From NCBI RefSeq assembly GCF_900220965.1, contig NZ_OBQC01000003.1, positions 124,001-188,000 on the forward strand: DNA of 64,000 nt. Direction: 5' to 3'. Below, in pieces: positions 9,889 to 18,583 of the stretch. Positions within the stretch are counted from its first letter, which is position 1; each line of letters begins with the position of its first letter. The position numbers and the translations under genes were made by a program. Below the pieces are notes generated by a model that was given only the letters and a program-made list of their open reading frames with translations, did no database searches and was not told the origin of the DNA. Source of the DNA: Ureibacillus acetophenoni. Its GTDB lineage: Bacteria; Bacillota; Bacilli; Bacillales_A; Planococcaceae.

Positions 9889-12800
9889 ATGGTACAAAAG
9901 TTAGCAGAAATAGATACTGTTAAATGTTTTATCGTACTAACAAATACAGCACGTGAAGCTATTAAAGAACATTTTTCAGATGAACATGCCTTATTCAAAA
10001 TGCAACAACATTTCCTAGTTTACATAGAGAAACAAACAATCGATCAATCTTCCATTTCGTTATCTATATTTTTTGATAACAAACGAAACAATATGCTATC
10101 CAAAAAATTCGGTGGCCGAGTTGTAATTATGGATTGCGTATTTGATTTAAAAAATGGACTTGTAGCAAAAAGTTTTCGAACTAGAGGTGGAAATACGCCT
10201 GTTGAAACGAATCGCAGGAAACCCCTTCGAATCCATTTCGTTGCATCACGAATTAATGGACATACATATCCGAAAGAATTTATTAAATTATTAGCTGAAT
10301 TACCCGTTGCCCAAGAACGTTTCGATTATGTTAATAAACGAATTACAAGCTGGGAAGGGTATTTAAAAGTTTTAAATAAAAATGCAGATATAGAAGATAT
10401 TGAAGCTAAGTTTCATTCTGTTCAATTTCATCCTGACTATTCCGCTGTTTCATTACAATGCAATGGAATAGATGACAAACAGTGGAAACAGTTAAAAGGC
10501 TTGAGTGCATATGTCAGAGGCTTTAAAAGAGAAATTGGTGAAGTTACAAAAGTTAATCGCGGTAGTCGACAAATTGATATTCAACTAAGTCCGTTCGTTG
10601 CTAAATTAGCGAAAAAGGGCGAATTCGACTTTTCCTCTGAATTTATAACCTTCAGTAATGCTTCAACAAAATCTCAGCTAAATCGATTATTAAAAGGATT
10701 TGAACGACTTAAGGATGGTCTAGCTGCGAATGCAAATCTTGAAAATATCCTCTTTGAAGACAAACCAACCATAGTAGAAAGAAAAAAAGATGTAGAAATC
10801 GAATTTCATAATAATTTAAATGAATATCAACGAGAAGCAGTTATTGGTGCGATGAGTGCTGAAGATTTATATGTCATCCAAGGCCCACCTGGTACTGGTA
10901 AAACGACAGTTATTTCTGAGATTTGTTATCAGAATTCAAAAGCCGGGCTAAAGACTTTGATCGCATCCCAATCAAATCTAGCAGTTGATAATGCATTAGG
11001 ACGTCTTCTTTCTAACAAAGATATTCGAATATTACGCTATGGTCGTACGGAAAGTATTGAAGAAGAGGGTAAAAAATTCATTGAAGAAAATGTAGCAGAA
11101 TATTGGAAACAACAAACATTAGATGCGGTTACCGAGGAAATTACGAATCACCAAAGTAAAGAACAACAACTACAACACGAGATAGAACAATGTAACGAAC
11201 AAATTGAAGCGTTAAATAATAAAAAGGTTGATCTTCAAAAAGCTGTTGAAGCAAAACAAAAAGCTGAAGAAGAGCTTTCAAGGATTTCTGAGGAAATTTC
11301 AGAGTTAAAAAAGAAAATTATCCCTCTAAAAAAAGAGCGGGAAAAAACAGAACAAACGTTAGAAAAGTTAAATGATTCAAAACAAAAAATTGATTCAAAG
11401 ATCTCAGAGCTGAATGAACAATTAGTAGCTATTGGATCAGTTGATGAAATTGAAAAAACAATACAAGAACATAAAGAACAGATTGTGAAGACTGAACAAA
11501 CGATTCAGTTTTTAAAACTTTCTCATCAACTTCGTCAATACGAAGCACAACTTGCAGAAATTACAGCTGAACTTAGTAAATATGATTCTACCTCTTCAAA
11601 TTTAACTAATACGATTGAAGAAATTAATGGGATGAAAAAAATTTATGATATTGAACAGTTCATAGAAAACCATGAAATTCGTAGAGGGTTTGTTTTAAAT
11701 CAGTTGTTTTTCGATTTAGAGAAACTTCAAAAGCAGTTAGAAAATTACTCAACTTTTAGAGATATTTCATCCCGCTTAAAAAAGGCGATTGAATATGCGA
11801 ACAATACTCTTGGAATTCATGTTGATATAGATCAACTTCCGGATAATCATCACTATTCATTGCAAGAAGTAAACGAATTTTTATCAAAGCTAAGTTTAGC
11901 TTTTGCACAAAAGAAAATTAATAAAGAAAATGGTATCCGTTCAGTACAGGGTTTGTATTTACGTAAGTTGTATTTACATCAACTAGGACAAATATATAAC
12001 GAACATATTCAAGAATCTAAAATTGTTTTTTCGAAAATAAAAGAAGAAATAATTCATCAACTGACAAACCAAGCTGGAAACCATCAAAATGTAATTCAGT
12101 CATTAAAAAGTAAAGAAAATCACATTTCTAGTCTTATTGAACAAACAAAAGGGGAATTAGAAACTTTTTCAGAAGTAGAAAAAAGTGATTTATCAATCGA
12201 AGAGTTACAGACGGCTCGAAATAACCTTCGAAATGAGATTGAAAAGCTACAAACAGATATCCAAAAAACGTCCGAACTTCAATCAAAACTTTCTGCTAGA
12301 AAAACTGAAGAAGAACAGGTAACAACTGAAATTACAAATGGGCGAAATGTTCTAGATGAAATGATTCAAGAACTAAAACAACTAAATGCTTCTGGTATAC
12401 AACTAGAAAAGAAATATTCAGAGGTTGAACAAATAACAAAACAAAACCCTGAAGCCGAATTAGAAAAGACAACTGGAAAAATTCACCAGCTGCAGGAACA
12501 AATTAACCAACTCAATAAAAAAATAGAAATTCTACCTGTAACGCAGTCCTTACAAAATGATTGGAAAGCTTTATTAGATCAATCTACCGAACATGACTTA
12601 CAAGAGATCCGTAACCTTTATGTAAAGCATGCCAATGTAATTGGTACAACATGTGTTGCTTCAGCGAATAAAGAATTTATGGATAACTACCCTGTTTTTG
12701 ATGTGGTGATCATAGATGAAGTATCAAAAGCGACTCCTCCAGAGTTGTTACTGCCTATGTTAAAAGGGAAGAAAGTCGTCTTGGTAGGGGACCATCACCA

Positions 12801-13653
12801 GTTACCACCATTAATTGGTGATGAAACTTTTGAAGAAACATTAGAAGAAGTTATTAAAGAAAGTAATACCTTTGAACAAAAAAGAGAGCTCGAAAAACTA
12901 CTAGAGGAATCGTTATTTGAGCGCTTATACAAAAATTTACCACGCTCAAACAAACAAATGCTTGCCATTCAATATCGTATGCATGAAAACATTATGCAAA
13001 CGATCGCACCTTTCTATCAAAATGAAAATGATTCATTACAATGTGGCTTAACTGATTCAGATGCTGTTCGTGATCATAAACTTGAAAGTAAATTAATCGC
13101 AAGGAACGACCATTTACTATGGTTTGACGTTCCAAATGAACCTCAATACTTTGAACAAAGAATGAAAGAAGGTTCGAGTTTATTCAACGAATCAGAATTG
13201 AAGGTCGTTCGTAAATTACTAATTGATATGAACGAAGCAACAGCGAAAGGTAAATTAGAAGGTACTTTTGATAATGACGCACTTAAATCAGTTGGTGTAA
13301 TCAGTTTCTACGCTGAACAAGTAAATCGCATCAATCGTTTAATTGACGAATTAAACCTAGAACATTTACATATCCGTACTGGATCTGTCGATAAATTCCA
13401 AGGGATGGAAATGGATGTTATTTTAGTAAGTATGGTACGTAATCATGACAACAAACATGGTGGTATTGGATTTGCGAAGGATTATCGTCGACTAAATGTA
13501 GCATTATCTCGTGCAAGGGAACTGCTTGTGTTAATTGGTAGTACAGATATGTTTACGAAACGACCAAATAACAAAGAAACTAAAAAGATGTACCAGACTC
13601 TTTTAGACACAGTTCAACATCAAAACGGGTACCGATACTACATTAACAACTAA
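9889..13653 (+). CDS. Large SF1 (Upf1/Dna2-like) helicase with a ~600-residue coiled-coil insertion
   Basis: This protein of about 1254 residues has all main SF1B helicase motifs: Walker A GPPGTGKTT (Lys338), motif Ia SNLAVDNALGRL, Walker B VIIDEVSK (Asp943-Glu944), motif III VGDHHQLPP, QYRMHEN, DKFQGMEMDVI and VALSRARELL. The N-terminal ~320 residues are not recognised. Unusually, motifs Ia and II are separated by roughly 560 residues, mostly Glu/Lys/Gln-rich coiled coil, giving a helicase head on a long arm. The substrate (DNA or RNA) is unknown. Start choice: GAGGAGGT directly abuts an ATG at 9883, so the ATG at 9889 is preferred. The next gene starts 17 bases downstream with no terminator between, so they are probably co-transcribed. 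Confidence 0.88.
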   Translation: MVQKLAEIDTVKCFIVLTNTAREAIKEHFSDEHALFKMQQHFLVYIEKQTIDQSSISLSIFFDNKRNNMLSKKFGGRVVIMDCVFDLKNGLVAKSFRTRGGNTPVETNRRKPLRIHFVASRINGHTYPKEFIKLLAELPVAQERFDYVNKRITSWEGYLKVLNKNADIEDIEAKFHSVQFHPDYSAVSLQCNGIDDKQWKQLKGLSAYVRGFKREIGEVTKVNRGSRQIDIQLSPFVAKLAKKGEFDFSSEFITFSNASTKSQLNRLLKGFERLKDGLAANANLENILFEDKPTIVERKKDVEIEFHNNLNEYQREAVIGAMSAEDLYVIQGPPGTGKTTVISEICYQNSKAGLKTLIASQSNLAVDNALGRLLSNKDIRILRYGRTESIEEEGKKFIEENVAEYWKQQTLDAVTEEITNHQSKEQQLQHEIEQCNEQIEALNNKKVDLQKAVEAKQKAEEELSRISEEISELKKKIIPLKKEREKTEQTLEKLNDSKQKIDSKISELNEQLVAIGSVDEIEKTIQEHKEQIVKTEQTIQFLKLSHQLRQYEAQLAEITAELSKYDSTSSNLTNTIEEINGMKKIYDIEQFIENHEIRRGFVLNQLFFDLEKLQKQLENYSTFRDISSRLKKAIEYANNTLGIHVDIDQLPDNHHYSLQEVNEFLSKLSLAFAQKKINKENGIRSVQGLYLRKLYLHQLGQIYNEHIQESKIVFSKIKEEIIHQLTNQAGNHQNVIQSLKSKENHISSLIEQTKGELETFSEVEKSDLSIEELQTARNNLRNEIEKLQTDIQKTSELQSKLSARKTEEEQVTTEITNGRNVLDEMIQELKQLNASGIQLEKKYSEVEQITKQNPEAELEKTTGKIHQLQEQINQLNKKIEILPVTQSLQNDWKALLDQSTEHDLQEIRNLYVKHANVIGTTCVASANKEFMDNYPVFDVVIIDEVSKATPPELLLPMLKGKKVVLVGDHHQLPPLIGDETFEETLEEVIKESNTFEQKRELEKLLEESLFERLYKNLPRSNKQMLAIQYRMHENIMQTIAPFYQNENDSLQCGLTDSDAVRDHKLESKLIARNDHLLWFDVPNEPQYFEQRMKEGSSLFNESELKVVRKLLIDMNEATAKGKLEGTFDNDALKSVGVISFYAEQVNRINRLIDELNLEHLHIRTGSVDKFQGMEMDVILVSMVRNHDNKHGGIGFAKDYRRLNVALSRARELLVLIGSTDMFTKRPNNKETKKMYQTLLDTVQHQNGYRYYINN

Positions 13654-13670
13654 TTACTGTGGGAGTTATT

Positions 13671-14432
13671 ATGCAACTACAATCATTACTAGAAAAGTTT
13701 AAAGTAGATTTACAATCACATGAAAAGTGTCTCCAATCAAGTTTTTGGTGTTTACCTGTTCATACGATCCAAGTCTCATATAAACCAGTTCTAAAAAGAA
13801 AAATGGATATATTAATGAAAATGATCCTAATCTCTGTTCAAAAAGCACCTTTTTTGAATGGATTACAAATTAGTGAAATATTATTAGTAGAAGAACTTTT
13901 CATTCAAGATTTACTTTCTAAATGCGTAAATATGGGTTTGATTTTGCGAAATGAAAATGGATTTGAAATTACCGAAAAGGGAAAAGTCCAATTAGAAACT
14001 GGAATCTATGAAGAAGATCAGGAAACTTCAACACTCGAACTTTTATACAGTTCGAGCCATATGCGTTTTTTCACGGGAGATTTAGAAGAAGTACTCGAAT
14101 ATGAGGATTTTCCAGAGACGATTTATCGTTATTATGAAAGTCAAGAACAACCCACAATACCAAACGATTTAGTTCTAAAAGAAATTCAATCGTCTAATGA
14201 GGAAAGTGAAGAAGAAGAAACCTCTGATACTATACAAATTACAAGTATTGATGAAATTCAATTCGAACAGATCAATGATATTCCTTGTATCGAACTAATT
14301 ATTTATAATAAAAGCACTGACAAATTTTATTCTAAAGTTTGGAATACATTAATTAATAATTGGGATCATGTAATTGAGCAACAAATTACTGAAAATGAAG
14401 GTTCAACGTGGAAAGAAAAGTTATTAGACTAA
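13671..14432 (+). CDS. Unknown protein co-transcribed with the SF1 helicase; winged-helix-like middle, acidic tail
   Basis: I do not recognise this 253-residue protein. Residues about 35-110 look like a winged-helix fold (LQISEILLVEELFIQDLLSK ... GLILRNENGFEITEKGK). An acidic stretch (SSNEESEEEETSD) follows, then a C-terminal domain of beta and charged helical character. No catalytic motif is visible. The ATG at 13671 follows GGGAG at 13661-13665. The close spacing after the helicase suggests that it is a partner, for example a nucleic-acid adaptor, but that is inference. Confidence 0.65.
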   Translation: MQLQSLLEKFKVDLQSHEKCLQSSFWCLPVHTIQVSYKPVLKRKMDILMKMILISVQKAPFLNGLQISEILLVEELFIQDLLSKCVNMGLILRNENGFEITEKGKVQLETGIYEEDQETSTLELLYSSSHMRFFTGDLEEVLEYEDFPETIYRYYESQEQPTIPNDLVLKEIQSSNEESEEEETSDTIQITSIDEIQFEQINDIPCIELIIYNKSTDKFYSKVWNTLINNWDHVIEQQITENEGSTWKEKLLD

Positions 14433-14448
14433 TAATAATCTTATAATA

Positions 14449-14477
14449 TTGCAAATATTCTATAAGCATGTTACTAT
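14449..14477 (+). promoter_or_regulatory. Sigma-A-type promoter of the metA leader
   Basis: TTGCAA (14449-14454) and TACTAT (14472-14477) are separated by 17 bases. They lie just upstream of the S-box riboswitch, where the metA leader transcript should start. Confidence 0.6.
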
Positions 14478-14497
14478 TACTTTAATTTCATCAAAAT

Positions 14498-14600
14498 CTT
14501 ATCAAGAGAAGCAGAGGGAAATGGCCCTATGAAGCTTCAGCAACCTCTAACATTGTTAGAAAGGTGCTAATTCCAACGAGACTATGTCTTGAGAGATAAG
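14498..14600 (+). promoter_or_regulatory. SAM-I (S-box) riboswitch
   Basis: The S-box core is clear. P1 is CTTATC (14498-14503) pairing with GATAAG (14595-14600). The conserved segments AAGAGAAGCAGAGGG, ATGAAGCTTCAGCAACC, AAGGTGCTAATTCCAACGA and TGAGAGATAAG are in the right order. SAM binding stabilises P1 and frees the downstream terminator, shutting off metA. TGAGAG (14590-14595) in the P1 region is complementary to CTCTCA (14625-14630) in the terminator arm, giving the expected antiterminator switch. Confidence 0.97.
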
Positions 14601-14620
14601 AGAGCGCGAATATAAAAACT

Positions 14621-14660
14621 CACCCTCTCATTCTCTTGCTGGAATGAGAGGGTTTTTTGT
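14621..14660 (+). terminator. Riboswitch-controlled terminator
   Basis: CCCTCTCATTC (14623-14633) pairs with GAATGAGAGGG (14642-14652), followed by six Ts. This is the expression platform of the S-box. Confidence 0.95.
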
Positions 14661-14697
14661 GGATTTGATTGAATTAGGATTTTGGTAATCCACATAA

Positions 14698-14800
14698 GAA
14701 AGAACATCAGCTCGGGCCAACAGGAAATTGTTCACAAAGCCGTTGCCACAGGATGTGGCGCACTTTTGCTTTGTTCATTATTAGTCCGACTGTGTCTTTC
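14698..14800 (+). promoter_or_regulatory. Second, unidentified structured RNA segment in the metA leader
   Basis: After the riboswitch terminator the leader can fold again. GAAAG..CTCGG at 14698-14715 pairs with CCGACTGTGTCTTTC at 14786-14800 over 15 bp, interrupted only by three single-base bulges. Inside are a small hairpin with a GAAA tetraloop (AACAG/TTGTT, 14719-14732) and an arm made of ACAAAGC/GCTTTGT (14734-14740 / 14768-14774) capped by GCCACA/TGTGGC (14745-14750 / 14754-14759). This gives a three-way-junction shape. I do not recognise the family. A smaller hairpin GTGGATT/AATCCAC precedes it (14659-14665 / 14687-14693). Confidence 0.5.
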
Positions 14801-14861
14801 TAATATTCAATTATTTAACCTAAGATGAAATCTGCCACTATTTAAGAATGGAGGAATACAA

Positions 14862-15812
14862 TTGCCAATTAATATTCCGAAAAATTTACCTGCAGGTGAG
14901 GTACTAAGAAAAGAAAAGATTTTCGTTATGGAGGAGGACCGAGCGAGAACACAAGAAATTCGTCCTTTGAACATTCTAGTGTTTAACCTAATGCCTGAAA
15001 AAGAGAAAACAGAGTTACAGCTTTTACGTTTGTTAGGAAACACTCCACTACAAACAAATGTTACATTTTTAAATACGGCTACTTACACATCCAAAAACGT
15101 ATCAAAGTCTCATTTAGAATTGTTTTATAAAACCTTCGATGAAATTAAAAATCGCCGTTTTGACGGAATGATTATTACTGGTGCGCCAGTTGAACGAATG
15201 GAATTTGAAGAGGTAAACTATTGGGATGAAATTACAAGAGTCATGGATTGGGCAAAAACAAATGTTACTTCAAGTATGTACATTTGTTGGGGAGCTCAAG
15301 CTGCGTTATATCATCATTTTGGAATTGGTAAGTTTGAATTACCGAAGAAATGTTCTGGTATTTATGGGCATGTGATTACAGATCTTACAGTTGACTTAGT
15401 GCGCGGATTTAGCGATGAGTTTTTAGCTCCTCATTCCCGTCATACTGATGTATCAATCGATGAAATTCGCAATCACCCTGACTTACGTTTACTTAGTTAT
15501 TCTGAAGATGCTGGGGCCTTTATTATCCAATCGAAAGATACGAAACACATTATGATTACAGGCCATTTAGAATATGATGCTACTACTTTAGCAGATGAGT
15601 ATCATCGTGATGTAGCAAAGGGTGAGCCAGTTGACATTCCTGTAAACTACTTCCCAAATAACGATCCATCAAAAGAACCGAAAAATACATGGAGAGCTCA
15701 TTCTCATCTATTATTCTATAACTGGTTAAACTATTACGTTTACCAAGAAACGCCTTATGACTGGCATTTTGTTGAAGAAAATGAAGAAGATCAAATTGAA
15801 TATCATATTTAA
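14862..15812 (+). CDS. metAA: Homoserine O-acetyltransferase, MetA family
   Basis: This 316-residue enzyme starts methionine synthesis by acylating homoserine. The catalytic nucleophile is Cys142 (YICWGAQAA); HSRHTDV and HLEYD carry the other active-site residues. Residue 111 is Glu (GAPVE). In this family Glu111 (as in B. cereus) gives acetyl-CoA specificity and Gly111 (as in E. coli) gives succinyl-CoA specificity, so this is predicted to be the acetyltransferase despite the common succinyltransferase label. The start is TTG at 14862 after GGAGG (14850-14854). It is monocistronic, under S-box control, and ends in a strong terminator. Confidence 0.96.
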   Translation: MPINIPKNLPAGEVLRKEKIFVMEEDRARTQEIRPLNILVFNLMPEKEKTELQLLRLLGNTPLQTNVTFLNTATYTSKNVSKSHLELFYKTFDEIKNRRFDGMIITGAPVERMEFEEVNYWDEITRVMDWAKTNVTSSMYICWGAQAALYHHFGIGKFELPKKCSGIYGHVITDLTVDLVRGFSDEFLAPHSRHTDVSIDEIRNHPDLRLLSYSEDAGAFIIQSKDTKHIMITGHLEYDATTLADEYHRDVAKGEPVDIPVNYFPNNDPSKEPKNTWRAHSHLLFYNWLNYYVYQETPYDWHFVEENEEDQIEYHI

Positions 15813-15814
15813 TT

Positions 15815-15862
15815 GTACAAGCGAATGTTTTTATTCAATAGAAACATTCGCTTGTTTTTTAT
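15815..15862. terminator. Terminator after metA, probably bidirectional
   Basis: ACAAGCGAATGTTT (15817-15830) and AAACATTCGCTTGT (15842-15855) are followed by a T run. The convergent small membrane-protein gene ends at its edge. Confidence 0.85.
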
Positions 15863-16038
15863 TTCTCAATCGGCTGTCGCTCTTTATGAAATAATATATT
15901 AAGCCCTTTTATGATAAAAACAATCCCAATAACATGGATGACAACATTCCCAATTGTACCTAGTGGATCGTAATTAAATCCGAAAAAGATCAACCCAACG
16001 ATAATCGCTAAAATGCCAGTAACATATTTAAATCTCAA
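15859..16038 (-). CDS. Small membrane protein, 59 aa
   Basis: This short frame begins with TTG at 16038-16036 (MRFKYVTGILAIIVGLIFFG) and ends with the basic tail FHKERQPIEK. It encodes two hydrophobic helices (about 6-21 and 30-50) joined by an Asn-Tyr-Asp-Pro turn. An AGGATGGTGAG purine-rich stretch lies just upstream. The reading is an open 60-codon frame with convincing membrane topology and no overlap with another gene. Function is unknown. Confidence 0.55.
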   Translation of the reverse strand: MRFKYVTGILAIIVGLIFFGFNYDPLGTIGNVVIHVIGIVFIIKGLNILFHKERQPIEK

Positions 16039-16240
16039 ACTCTCACCATCCTGAATTTGTATTCTCGTCCTATAGTTATTATTAGTTTAAACTATTCCTG
16101 TTGGGTTGTGAATTTAAATTGATAGAATATTTAGTTTATTGAAGTGGGATAGATACTTTTCAATAGATGATGATTTTATATAAATGATTACTCGAATCAA
16201 GAAATAATAAAACCGACTAAAAAATCAATTAATATTAATT

Positions 16241-16272
16241 AACTCGACCAAATTCAGTCGAGTTTTCTTTTT
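16241..16272 (+). terminator. Intrinsic terminator with no gene upstream (orphan)
   Basis: AACTCGAC (16241-16248) pairs with GTCGAGTT (16257-16264), followed by TTCTTTTT. No plus-strand reading frame lies between metA and this hairpin, so it ends either a small RNA or a leader transcript of the next gene (attenuator). Confidence 0.6.
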
Positions 16273-16337
16273 CTCTTCCGAATTTGTATAAGAATATTAA
16301 TAATAGAAAAAATACGTTAATAAGGGAGGTCATTTTT

Positions 16338-17177
16338 ATGAAAGAAGAATTAAATTACGGTGATGACTACAAATATATTCCTGTAACTTCGATTTTAAGT
16401 GGTGTTGGTCAACAAGTGACCAATGATATTTATTGCTATACAAACCAGGTGGTAAATCTTTGTTTTGTTGGAAATAGTGATGGCTGGTCTTTAATTGATG
16501 CAGGTATGCCAAGATCTGCTGAAAAAATCATTAAAGAAGCTGAAAGTCGTTTTGGTCCAAATACAAGGCCGGAAGCGATTATTTTAACACATGGTCATTT
16601 TGATCACGTTGGTTCAATCATTGAATTAGTAGAACATTGGAATGTTCCAATATATGCACACGAAATGGAAATCCCTTATTTAACTGGCCAAAAGAGGTAC
16701 GCTGATCCTGATAGTTCTGTGGAAGGTGGCCTTGTTGCTAGAATGTCACCATATTTCCCAAACGAGCCTATTCAATTAGGTACACATGTAAAGCCACTAC
16801 CAGAAAATCGAACAGTTCCAACATTAGATGGCTGGAAATGGATTCATACGCCAGGTCATGCTCCCGGTCATGTTTCTCTCTTTAGAGAAGAAGACAGAGC
16901 TCTCATTGCGGGAGATGCATTTGTAACGGTAAGGCAAGATTCGCTATTTAAAGTATTAGTCCAGGATCGTGAAGTAACTGGTCCACCACGATACTTTACA
17001 ACGGATTGGGATTTGGCAAGGGAATCAGTTACAAAATTAGCTTGTTTAAATCCAACTGTGGCCGTTACTGGACACGGTGTACCTATTAAAGGTGAAGTGT
17101 TAAAGGACAATCTAGAGAAACTCGCTAAAAACTTTGATGACATGGCTAGACCAGATTATGGTAAATATTTGAACTAA
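16338..17177 (+). CDS. Metallo-beta-lactamase-fold hydrolase
   Basis: This 279-residue MBL-superfamily protein has the metal motif THGHFDHVG (His85, His87, Asp89, His90), plus HAPGHVSL, AGDAF and VTGHG downstream. It resembles the large group of cytosolic MBL hydrolases (YybB or glyoxalase II-like); the substrate cannot be assigned. The start is ATG 16338, which follows a strong GGGAGGT site; an in-frame ATG at 16284 lacks one. It has its own terminator and lies downstream of an orphan hairpin that may attenuate it. Confidence 0.88.
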   Translation: MKEELNYGDDYKYIPVTSILSGVGQQVTNDIYCYTNQVVNLCFVGNSDGWSLIDAGMPRSAEKIIKEAESRFGPNTRPEAIILTHGHFDHVGSIIELVEHWNVPIYAHEMEIPYLTGQKRYADPDSSVEGGLVARMSPYFPNEPIQLGTHVKPLPENRTVPTLDGWKWIHTPGHAPGHVSLFREEDRALIAGDAFVTVRQDSLFKVLVQDREVTGPPRYFTTDWDLARESVTKLACLNPTVAVTGHGVPIKGEVLKDNLEKLAKNFDDMARPDYGKYLN

Positions 17178-17188
17178 GAGTTCATTTA

Positions 17189-17219
17189 CAGGTTTCCTAT
17201 TATTGGAGCCTGTTTTTTA
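17189..17219 (+). terminator. Intrinsic terminator after the MBL hydrolase
   Basis: CAGG..TCC (17189-17197) pairs imperfectly with GGA.CCTG (17205-17212), followed by a T run. Confidence 0.6.
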
Positions 17220-17317
17220 TATTTTTTCGACATAAAAAGGAATACATCCAGCCATATAGAATATTTATACATAATAGCGTCATAGTTTCTATTAAGAATT
17301 ACAAAGGGGGAGTTTGG

Positions 17318-18496
17318 ATGGTTTACATAGTAGAAGGGAGCCGTACTGCTTTTGGAAGTTACGGTGGTTCATTTTTACACACAGATGAGGTAGATTTAGG
17401 GGTAGCAGTAACAAAAGAAGCGTTAAAACGAAGTGGAGTAGAGGCATCACAAATTGACGAAATTATATTTGGTAATATTATACAGACAAATAAAACATCT
17501 GCGTATTTATCACGACATATCGGTTTGAGTAGTGGACTTCCTATTACTTCATCGGCATTAACAGTTAACCGATTATGTGGATCTGGGTTGCAAGCGATTG
17601 TGAGTGGGGCACAATCAATCCTATTAGGTGATGCACAATTGATCGTTGCAGGTGGTACTGAAAGTATGTCTCGTGCGCCACACTTACTAAAAGGAACACG
17701 TTTTAGTAATCCAAACAAAGCACCAATTATTGATGATATGTTGTGGGGCACTTTAACCGACGAATATATCGGCTGTGGAATGGGCGTAACTGCTGAAAAT
17801 CTAGCAAAAAAATATGAGATTAGCAGGGAAGAGCAGGATGAATTTTCTGTTCAATCTCATTTAAGAGCAAGTCGTGCCATTGAGTCTGGTCGATTTGCAA
17901 AAGAAATTGTCTCTGTAACAGTTAAAAATGCAAAAGGGCAGGAAATCGTTGTAGAACGAGATGAACACGTTCGTAGCAATGCTAGTCTTGAAAAAATGAG
18001 TACTTTAAAACCAGCGTTTCTAAAAGATGGTACAGTAACAGCGGCAAATGCCAGTGGTATTAATGATGGTGCCGGTGCTGTAGTAGTTGCATCAGAAAAG
18101 GCAGTAAATGAAAATAACTTAAAGCCAATTAGTAGAATAGTAGCTTGGGCAGTAGCTGGGGTAGATCCTAATATTATGGGAATCGGACCTGTACCTGCAA
18201 TCCAAAAAGTATTGCAAAAAGCAAATCTTTCACTACAAGATATTGACTTATTTGAACTAAATGAAGCTTTTGCAGCTCAAAGCTTAGCTTGTATTAAGGA
18301 ACTTCAACTAGATCAAAATAAAGTGAATGTTAATGGTGGAGCTATTGCTCTAGGGCATCCAGTTGGGGCAAGTGGCGCAAGAGTTACCTACACATTAGCA
18401 AAAGAATTGCAGCTTCAAAACAAAAAGTTTGGTATTGCGACTCTGTGCATCGGTGGTGGACAAGGAATCGCTGTTTTATTGGAAAATGTGAATTAA
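17318..18496 (+). CDS. Acetyl-CoA C-acetyltransferase (thiolase)
   Basis: This 392-residue type II thiolase has nucleophile Cys87 (NRLCGSGLQ), His347 (GHPVGASGAR) and Cys377 (LCIGGGQG), plus NEAFAAQ. It condenses or cleaves acetoacetyl-CoA. It could serve fatty-acid or amino-acid breakdown, the mevalonate route or polyhydroxybutyrate synthesis; nothing adjacent decides. It is monocistronic, with ATG after AAAGGGGGAG, and convergent with the transporter gene. Confidence 0.93.
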   Translation: MVYIVEGSRTAFGSYGGSFLHTDEVDLGVAVTKEALKRSGVEASQIDEIIFGNIIQTNKTSAYLSRHIGLSSGLPITSSALTVNRLCGSGLQAIVSGAQSILLGDAQLIVAGGTESMSRAPHLLKGTRFSNPNKAPIIDDMLWGTLTDEYIGCGMGVTAENLAKKYEISREEQDEFSVQSHLRASRAIESGRFAKEIVSVTVKNAKGQEIVVERDEHVRSNASLEKMSTLKPAFLKDGTVTAANASGINDGAGAVVVASEKAVNENNLKPISRIVAWAVAGVDPNIMGIGPVPAIQKVLQKANLSLQDIDLFELNEAFAAQSLACIKELQLDQNKVNVNGGAIALGHPVGASGARVTYTLAKELQLQNKKFGIATLCIGGGQGIAVLLENVN

Positions 18497-18538
18497 TCTC
18501 TAATAAACTAAATGAGAGATAACGTAACTACTAACACG

Positions 18539-18580
18539 AAAAATGCATGGCGAAAATAAATATTCGTCATGCATTTTCTA
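18539..18580. terminator. Bidirectional terminator between thiolase and transporter
   Basis: AAAATGCATG(G)CGA pairs with TCG(T)CATGCATTTT (arms about 18540-18553 and 18564-18577). A tracts on the left and T tracts on the right allow use in both directions. Confidence 0.75.
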
Positions 18581-18583
18581 CTT

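Noticed and set aside
14698-14800. A class-I c-di-GMP (GEMM) riboswitch in the metA leader
   Set aside because: The GAAA-tetraloop hairpin and ACAAAGCC look similar to GEMM, but the conserved 3' core is absent and AAAGC pairs with GCTTT. The resemblance is too weak to name it.
14655-14800. A minus-strand coding frame across the metA leader (reads ATG AAC AAA GCA AAA...)
   Set aside because: The frames are short, have no ribosome site, and lie over RNA structures already explained by plus-strand folding.
17359-17751. A 130-residue minus-strand frame within the thiolase gene
   Set aside because: It overlaps completely with a conserved enzyme and has no start signals.
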